64,000 bases of DNA from Clostridia bacterium (GTDB taxonomy: Bacteria; Bacillota; Clostridia; Oscillospirales; CAG-272). A program made the position numbers and the translations under genes. The stretch is from contig JAFSSQ010000047.1 of the NCBI GenBank assembly GCA_017450965.1, forward strand, positions 1 through 64,000. The letters run 5' to 3'. The stretch's first letter is position 1, and each line of letters begins with the position of its first letter. Under the pieces are notes generated by a model that worked only from the letters and a program-made list of their open reading frames with translations, had not been told where the DNA came from and made no database searches. Of this stretch, positions 58,872 to 64,000 are shown piece by piece.

Positions 58872-60707
58872 TCACTCGACGGTCACGCTCTTGGCAAGAT
58901 TGCGCGGTTTGTCCACGTCCAGCCCCCGCTCCGCCGCAAGGAAGTACGCCAGCAGCTGGAGCGAGGTCGCGCCCGCGATCGTGGAAACGGCGGTGTCGTC
59001 CGTCGGGACCGGCAAAATGAAGTCCGCCTCCCCGCGGATGTCCTCCGCGGACTCGGGGCAGAGCGCGAGGATCCGCGCGCCGCGCGCCTTGACCTCGCGG
59101 ATGTTGGAGAGCATCTTCTCGAACATGGCGGGGACGGTGCAGCAGGCGACGACCGGCGTGCCCGGCTCGATCAGGCTGATGGTGCCGTGCTTCAGCTCGC
59201 CCGCGGCGTACGCCTCGCTGTGCGTGTAGGTGATCTCCTTCAGCTTCAGCGACCCCTCCATCGCAAGGAACCGGTCGGCTCCCCGCCCGATGAAGAACAT
59301 ACTCTTCGTTTCCATCAGGGAGTGCGCCGCCGCCCGGATCCCGTCGGTGTCCGCGAGGATCCCGTCGATCTGCGCGGGCAGATCACGCTCGAGAAGGGAG
59401 ACGACCTCCCTCGCCCGCGCCTCCGGGAGCGTGCCGCGCGCCAGCCCGGCGGAAACGGCAAGCAGCGTCATCAGCGCCGCCTGCACGGTGTAAGCCTTGG
59501 TGGAGCAGACCGAGATCTCCGGTCCCGCCCAGGTGTAGAGGACGTGGTCCGCCTCCCGCGCGATCGAGGAGCCGATCACGTTGACGATCCCGAGCGTTTT
59601 CGCGCCGCGGGACTTCGCGAGCCGCAGGGCGGCGAGCGTGTCGGCGGTCTCACCGGACTGGGAAACGAGGATCACGAGATCCCCCTCTCCGACCAGCGGC
59701 TCCGCATAGCGGAACTCCGAGGCGATCTCGGTATCCGCGGGGAGCTTGGCGTATTCCTCCAGCTTGCATTTGCCGGCGCAGCCCGCGAACATCGCGGTCC
59801 CGCAGGCGACGATATGGACCTTGTCGATCTTCCGGAAGACGGAAACGTCAAATCCCTCGCCCGAAAAGTCCGGCAGGCCGTTTTTGATCCGCGGGGAGAG
59901 CGTGTCGCGCAGGGTCTTCGCTTCCTCGTGGATCTCCTTGATCATAAAATGCGGATACCCGCCCTTTTCCGCCGCCTCGACGTCCCAGGTCGCCGTTTCC
60001 AGCGGAGGATGGACCTCCTCGCCCCGGCTGTTTTTCACCGTGACGCCGTCCGGACGGACGACGGCAAAATCCCGCTCGCCGAGCTGGTAGTAGCGTTTCG
60101 TATACCGGAGAATGGCGGTGATGTCGGAGGCGACGTAGTTCTCCCCTTCCCCGACGCCGACGATCAGCGGGCTGCCCATCCGCGCGGCGTAGACCGTGCC
60201 GGGCTCGTCGGCGAAGACGCAGGCGAAGGCGTAGGAGCCGACGAGATCCTGCATCGCGGCGTAGAACGCCGCCGTCTTGTCGCCGAGTTTTTTATAATAG
60301 GAGGTAAGCAGAACGGCCGCGACCTCGGTATCCGTTTCCGAGAGGAAAACGTATCCCTCGCCCCGGAGCCGCTCGCGCAGCTCCGCGTAGTTCTCGATGA
60401 TGCCGTTGTGGACCAGCTGCAGCGCGTCCGTCCCGTGGGGGTGGGAGTTGACGTCCGAGGGAGCGCCGTGCGTTGCCCAGCGGGTATGCCCGATGCCGCA
60501 GGAGGAAGTCTTTGCTTCCGGGCAGGCGTCGACCTTGGCGCCTACGTTCGAGAGGCGCCCCCGCGCCTTCAGGGTGATCAGCTTTCCCTCCTCGGAAAAG
60601 AAAGAGACTCCCGCCGAGTCGTAGCCGCGGTACTCCAGCGCCGCGAGACCCTCAAGCAGCCGCTTGGCCGCTTCCTTTTTGCCGGTGTAGCCGATAATGC
60701 CGCACAT
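58872..60707 (-). CDS. glmS: Glutamine-fructose-6-phosphate aminotransferase (isomerising)
   Basis: 611 aa, full length. First enzyme of hexosamine synthesis. Cys2 (MCGIIGYTG) is the N-terminal nucleophile; ALEYRGYDSAGV and GIGHTRWATHG belong to the glutaminase half. Two SIS sugar-isomerase domains follow (ILVSQSGETADTLAALR, IGRGADRFLAMEGSLKLKEI), ending KPRNLAKSVTVE. Controlled by the glmS ribozyme just upstream. glmM and the acyltransferase gene precede it on the same strand. Confidence 0.97.
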   Translation of the reverse strand: MCGIIGYTGKKEAAKRLLEGLAALEYRGYDSAGVSFFSEEGKLITLKARGRLSNVGAKVDACPEAKTSSCGIGHTRWATHGAPSDVNSHPHGTDALQLVHNGIIENYAELRERLRGEGYVFLSETDTEVAAVLLTSYYKKLGDKTAAFYAAMQDLVGSYAFACVFADEPGTVYAARMGSPLIVGVGEGENYVASDITAILRYTKRYYQLGERDFAVVRPDGVTVKNSRGEEVHPPLETATWDVEAAEKGGYPHFMIKEIHEEAKTLRDTLSPRIKNGLPDFSGEGFDVSVFRKIDKVHIVACGTAMFAGCAGKCKLEEYAKLPADTEIASEFRYAEPLVGEGDLVILVSQSGETADTLAALRLAKSRGAKTLGIVNVIGSSIAREADHVLYTWAGPEISVCSTKAYTVQAALMTLLAVSAGLARGTLPEARAREVVSLLERDLPAQIDGILADTDGIRAAAHSLMETKSMFFIGRGADRFLAMEGSLKLKEITYTHSEAYAAGELKHGTISLIEPGTPVVACCTVPAMFEKMLSNIREVKARGARILALCPESAEDIRGEADFILPVPTDDTAVSTIAGATSLQLLAYFLAAERGLDVDKPRNLAKSVTVE

Positions 60708-60744
60708 AGAAAAACCGAAGCCCGCGGCGGCGGGGAAACGCCGC

Positions 60745-60900
60745 GGACCGTCCTTATTCTTTCATTCTCCGCAAAAGACCTTTTGTCCTCCGGTCGCCCG
60801 GGGGCTTTGTAGCCTTTCTCCGACAGGAGTGTGCCGTGCGGACATCCGCCGAATCTTCGATCGTCCGCTTCCTCGTCAACCGCCTCTGCGGTCTGGCGCT
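60745..60900 (-). ncRNA. glmS ribozyme/riboswitch
   Basis: On the minus strand the core reads AGCGCCAGACCGC, GCGGTTGACGAGG, GATCGAAGATTCGGCGGATG, matching the self-cleaving glmS ribozyme, followed by the GGACAAAAGG region. Cleavage would occur between A60900 and the next G. GlcN6P binding leads to mRNA cleavage and decay. It lies 37 nt or more before the glmS start, as usual. Confidence 0.95.
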
Positions 60901-60952
60901 GACGGCGCCCGGCGCCGTTTTTTCCCCTGAAAAAGCCTTTCGGCGTTTTTTC

Positions 60953-62311
60953 TCAGTAGCAGGCGAGCCGTTTCCGGATCGCCTCCGCCGTCTCCGTGGT
61001 CAGAGCGGCGATGAAGTCCTCGTCCTCCCCTTCCGCCATCACGCGGATCAGCGGCTCGGTGCCGGAGGGCCGGATCACCAGGCGGCCGGAGGAGCCGATC
61101 CTCTCTTCGGCGCGGCGGACGATCTCCTTGACGTCCGGGTCGGTGAAGAGCGCGATCTTCGCTTCCGGCGAGACGGTGATATTGACCATCTTCTGCGGAT
61201 ACTTTTTCATGACCGTCTGCAGCTCGGAGAGCTTCTTCTCCGTCCGGATGAGGGTGGAGAGGAGCTGGACGGCGGTCAGCTGCCCGTCGCCGGTGGTGGC
61301 GAACTCCCGGATGATGATATGCCCGGACTGCTCGCCGCCGAGGGAATAGCCCTCAAGCTGCATCTGCTCGAGCACGTACCGGTCGCCTACCTTGGTGGCG
61401 ATGAAGTCGATCCCGTTCTCCTCGCAGAACTTGCCGAACCCGAAGTTGGTCATGATCGTGCCGACGACGGTATCGCGGGCGAGCACGCCGCGCCGCTTCA
61501 TATCGGCCGCCATGACCGCCATGATGACGTCCCCGTCGATGATCTCGCCGTGGTCGTCCACGCAGAGGAAGCGGTCGGCGTCGCCGTCGAAGGCGAGCCC
61601 CGCGTCGAGCTTGTGGGAGATCACGTATTCGCGGAGATTTTCCATGTGGGTGGAGCCGCAGTTTTTGTTGATATTGAGTCCGTCCGGGGTGTGGAACAGC
61701 ATGTGGCACTCGGCGCCGAGCCCGCGAAAGAGCTTTTCCGCCGAGACGGAGGCGGAGCCGTTGGCGCAGTCGATCGCCACGCGCAGCCCGTCAAAGCGGA
61801 CGTCCGTGGTGCTCTTGATATAGTCGATGTAATCGTCCACAGCGCGCTCGGCGTAACAGACGGTGCCGAGGGAGAGGGGATCCGCGACGGTGCAGGGCGG
61901 GGTGTTGTCGAGAACGACCGACTCGATCCGCTCCTCCAGCTCATCCGCGAGCTTGAAGCCCTCGCCGTTGAAGATCTTGATGCCGTTGAACTCCGCGGAA
62001 TTGTGCGAGGCGGAGATCATCACGCCCGCCGCCGCGCCGTACTTCCGCACGAGGTAGGCGACCGCCGGCGTGGGGACGACGTTGAGCATCATCACGTCCG
62101 CGCCGACCGAGCAGATGCCCGCCGCCAGAGCCGACGCGAGCATCGCGGAGGACTGGCGGGTATCCGTCCCGATCAGGATCTTTTGTTTTTCCTCCCCTTT
62201 TTTGGGGAACAGCACGTTGGCGGCGGCGCGTCCGATCGCAAGCGCTCGCTCACAGGTGAGCATCTCGTTGGCGATCCCGCGTACCCCGTCCGTTCCGAAC
62301 AGTCTTCCCAT
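60953..62311 (-). CDS. glmM: Phosphoglucosamine mutase
   Basis: 452 aa. Converts GlcN-6-P to GlcN-1-P. LFGTDGVRGIAN start, active Ser102 in SASHN, Mg loop FDGDADRFLCVDD, sugar-binding GGEQSGHII and phosphate loop IRPSGTEPLIRVMAEG. Good site AGGGAAAGG before ATG. Downstream is the glmS ribozyme, upstream the GlmU-like acyltransferase. Confidence 0.97.
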   Translation of the reverse strand: MGRLFGTDGVRGIANEMLTCERALAIGRAAANVLFPKKGEEKQKILIGTDTRQSSAMLASALAAGICSVGADVMMLNVVPTPAVAYLVRKYGAAAGVMISASHNSAEFNGIKIFNGEGFKLADELEERIESVVLDNTPPCTVADPLSLGTVCYAERAVDDYIDYIKSTTDVRFDGLRVAIDCANGSASVSAEKLFRGLGAECHMLFHTPDGLNINKNCGSTHMENLREYVISHKLDAGLAFDGDADRFLCVDDHGEIIDGDVIMAVMAADMKRRGVLARDTVVGTIMTNFGFGKFCEENGIDFIATKVGDRYVLEQMQLEGYSLGGEQSGHIIIREFATTGDGQLTAVQLLSTLIRTEKKLSELQTVMKKYPQKMVNITVSPEAKIALFTDPDVKEIVRRAEERIGSSGRLVIRPSGTEPLIRVMAEGEDEDFIAALTTETAEAIRKRLACY

Positions 62312-62354
62312 GGCTTTTGTCCTTTCCCTTCTCCGCCGGACGCGGAGGACGTTT

Positions 62355-63020
62355 TTAATCGGGACGCTTTTTCTCCGTTTTCTCGCCCTTGCAGACGCTG
62401 TCCGCCGGGACGACGCCGCGCACGCGGCAGAGCGGGTAGACGGTGGTGTTCCGCCCGATCACGCTGCCGGGGCAGAGGACGCTGTTGCAGCCGACCTCCA
62501 CCAGATCCCCGACCATCGAGCCGATCTTGCGCAGACCCGTTTCGATCCGCTCCTCCCCGTCGCGCACGACGATGTTCTTGCGGTCGCTTTTGATATTGGA
62601 GGTGATGGCGCCGGCGCCGAGATGCGCCTTCCAGCCGAGGAAGGAGTCCCCGACGTAGTTGAAGTGCGGGACCTGCGCGCCGTCAAAAAGAACGGCGTTT
62701 TTCATCTCGCAGGAATTGCCGAGCACCGCGCCGCGCCCGACGATGGCGGCGGAGCGGATAAAGGCGCAGTGGCGCACCTCCGCCCCCTCCATCACGATGC
62801 AGGGGCCGCCGAGATACGCCGTCGGCGCCACGGAGGCGGACCGGGAGACCCAGATATCCTCCCCGCGCTTTTCATATTCTTCCTCCGGGAGGGTCGCGCC
62901 GAGCGCGCGGATAAAATCCTTCAGCCCCGCCAGCGCTTCCCACGGATACTCCGTTTTCTCAAGCAGCGGAGCGGCGGCGGTTTTGGTCAGATCGAACAGA
63001 TCTTTCGTTTTCGGGATCAT
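62355..63020 (-). CDS. Left-handed beta-helix acyltransferase, GlmU C-terminal-like
   Basis: 221 aa from the ATG at 63020 (GGAAG). Short N-terminal helical part (DLFDLTKTAAAPLLEKTEYPWEA), then hexapeptide repeats of the left-handed beta-helix (VSRSASVAPTAYLGGPCIVMEG, AAIVGRGAVLGNSCEMKNAVLFDG, VGDLVEVGCNSVLCPGSVIG). Clostridia proteins of this type are called UDP-GlcNAc pyrophosphorylase-like although the uridylyltransferase domain is missing. Possible acetyltransferase for GlcN-1-P, given glmM and glmS next to it. Confidence 0.8.
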   Translation of the reverse strand: MIPKTKDLFDLTKTAAAPLLEKTEYPWEALAGLKDFIRALGATLPEEEYEKRGEDIWVSRSASVAPTAYLGGPCIVMEGAEVRHCAFIRSAAIVGRGAVLGNSCEMKNAVLFDGAQVPHFNYVGDSFLGWKAHLGAGAITSNIKSDRKNIVVRDGEERIETGLRKIGSMVGDLVEVGCNSVLCPGSVIGRNTTVYPLCRVRGVVPADSVCKGEKTEKKRPD

Positions 63021-63085
63021 AGCGTCTTCCTTCTCCGGGCGGGCGGCGCTTTCTTTTCCTGCGCCGCGCCGAACGTACTCATTAC

Positions 63086-63114
63086 AGTATAGCACGCCGT
63101 TTCCTTTCTGTCAA
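63086..63114 (-). promoter_or_regulatory. Promoter of the hexosamine gene cluster
   Basis: On the minus strand TTGACA, 17 nt, TATACT, upstream of the acyltransferase start. Confidence 0.85.
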
Positions 63115-63146
63115 GCAGACGAAGGAGCAAAACGCGCAAAACGGGG

Positions 63147-63174
63147 AAAAATCCCCGCTCGCGGGGGAGCGGGG
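63147..63174 (-). terminator. Terminator of the YgjV-type gene
   Basis: CCCCGCTC, 6-nt loop, GAGCGGGG, then ATTTTT on the minus strand. Confidence 0.8.
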
Positions 63175-63189
63175 AGAGAAACGGGCCGG

Positions 63190-63741
63190 TTACGTTTTTT
63201 TGCGGAAAAAGAACCGCAGAAAGGAAACGACGATCGAGAGCATGACGAACGTCTCGGTGACGACGCCCGCCCAGGCGTGCGTGAAAAGATTATAGGCAAG
63301 CCACATCGGCGAACAGACGAAAAGATTGAGCCGCCGCAGAAGGAGAGGATCGGAGCGCCAGACCGCAAAAACGAACAGGATCATCGAAACGGGCGGCAGA
63401 AGGGAGAGGAGCCCGTCGCAGGAGAGGACGGCGGCGGCGAGAAAGAGGAGAACGAACCCCCACGCCCACGGAGATCGGAAGGGAGAGGCGTCTTCGGTTT
63501 CCCCCGGCAGAGCGCCCCGCTCGGCGCGTCGGTAAACGACGACCCGCAAAAAGACGCCGACGAGATTGGTCAGCGCGCCGGAGAAAGCGCCGAGCAGGAC
63601 GAACTGCAGCCCGAACAGGGCGCTTGACGCGATCTGGAAAAAGAGAAGGCGCCGCATATCCTTGAACTGGAAGGAAAAGATGATGAGAAAGGAGGCGATC
63701 CCCCCGACGATATGCGGCAGGACGCTGTGAACAAAATCCAT
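63190..63741 (-). CDS. YgjV family membrane protein
   Basis: 183 aa, about five or six membrane helices. IIFSFQFKDMRRLLFFQIASSALFGLQFVLLGAFSGALTNLVG fits the Imp-YgjV family of inner-membrane proteins with no defined function. Weak ribosome-binding site. Downstream of the CorC/HlyC-type gene (18-nt gap), so likely cotranscribed with it. Confidence 0.85.
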   Translation of the reverse strand: MDFVHSVLPHIVGGIASFLIIFSFQFKDMRRLLFFQIASSALFGLQFVLLGAFSGALTNLVGVFLRVVVYRRAERGALPGETEDASPFRSPWAWGFVLLFLAAAVLSCDGLLSLLPPVSMILFVFAVWRSDPLLLRRLNLFVCSPMWLAYNLFTHAWAGVVTETFVMLSIVVSFLRFFFRKKT

Positions 63742-63759
63742 ACAAACGCTCTCGGAGCT

Positions 63760-64000
63760 TTATTCTTCGTCTTCTTCCGTTTCCGGCGTGAGAAGAACGG
63801 TGAGTTTCATCACCCGCATATCCGCCATTTCGGCGATGACGATGCAGAGGTTTTTGTAGGTAAAGCTGTCGCCCTCGTGCGGCTCGCCCTCGAGCATCTC
63901 GATCGCCCAGCCGCCGACGGTGGTGTAGTCGGACTCGAAGTCCCGGTCGTCCACCTCCAGCTCCTCGAAGAAGTCGGAGACGTTCATATCGCCGGAGACC
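63760..64000 (-). CDS. CorC/HlyC-type transporter, C-terminal part
   Basis: Only about 80 C-terminal codons are inside the window; the 5' part lies beyond 64000. Residues VSGDMNVSDFFEELEVDDRD, YTTVGGWAIEMLEGEPHEGDSF and VKLTVLL pattern match the transporter-associated domain that follows the CBS pair in CNNM/CorC (hemolysin-related) proteins, linked to Mg or other cation export. Acidic C-terminus. Confidence 0.82.
   Translation of the reverse strand, partial: VSGDMNVSDFFEELEVDDRDFESDYTTVGGWAIEMLEGEPHEGDSFTYKNLCIVIAEMADMRVMKLTVLLTPETEEDEE

Overview
The window is chromosomal DNA from a G+C-rich member of the Clostridia (Bacillota), most likely an uncultured gut-type lineage; I cannot place it lower. 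Grounds: Rex, class III fructose-bisphosphatase, class B sortase, DnaD/DnaI-type replication proteins, a PFL/ACT pair, a YajC plus TIGR04086-type pair, a DUF1846 protein, an L10 leader, a glmS ribozyme and a yybP-ykoY riboswitch. No integrase, transposase, phage structural gene or CRISPR array was found.

Layout. 1-2 kb: two-gene DUF6323/DUF6179-type operon, divergent from (2.07-4.9 kb) a Mn-riboswitch-controlled P-type cation ATPase. 5.3-8.9 kb: yajC, a small membrane protein and alaS. 8.9-20.4 kb: a tightly packed minus-strand run that looks like one operon from a single promoter at 20456-20484: small membrane protein, anchored solute-binding-like protein, truB, pgeF, YpsA-like protein, membrane protein, polA, unknown anchored protein, TagO/WecA-type transferase, ACT protein, PFL protein, membrane protein. 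20.5-24 kb (plus): proS, rodA, a PqqD-like protein and an S26-type peptidase. 24.1-25.2 kb: rplJ-rplL with promoter and L10 leader. 25.3-32.1 kb (minus): galU, dCMP deaminase, rimI, tsaD, isocitrate dehydrogenase family, rex, dnaD-like, dnaI-like. 32.2-37.7 kb: serine hydrolase, GtrA protein, class III fbp, PHP phosphatase. 37.7-42.6 kb: SGNH lipoprotein, DUF6514-like protein, ECF sigma and anti-sigma pair.

42.6-46.8 kb is the most accessory-looking part: a four-gene operon (two zinc-ribbon membrane proteins, another membrane protein, a secreted repeat protein), then an array of short stem-loops, a duplicated 3' end of tRNA-Pro, and tRNA-Pro(CGG). 46.9-51.1 kb: MFS transporter, YbaK-type deacylase and the rpmG-secE-nusG-rplK-rplA operon. 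51.2-52.6 kb: sortase B, then a candidate 50-aa ORF with a second stem-loop array. 52.7-57.2 kb: aconitase-type hydratase, DUF1846 protein and esterase. 57.3-58.7 kb: an exported FKBP/trigger-factor-like lipoprotein. 58.8-63 kb: hexosamine genes (glmS with its ribozyme, glmM, and a left-handed beta-helix GlmU-like acyltransferase). The right edge holds a YgjV-type membrane protein and the C-terminal end of a CorC/HlyC-type transporter.

Most unusual signals: a 37-nt 3'-UTR motif found three times at 9-11 nt after a stop codon and always followed by an AAAGCCG-type terminator; two arrays of sequence-unrelated mini-hairpins joined by a constant linker (CATCATG or TGAAG); a repeated 3' end of tRNA-Pro; and the zinc-ribbon to secreted-repeat operon. 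Many starts were moved by ribosome-binding sites, including TTG starts for the ATPase, galU, the sigma factor, the PqqD and S26 proteins and the MFS transporter.
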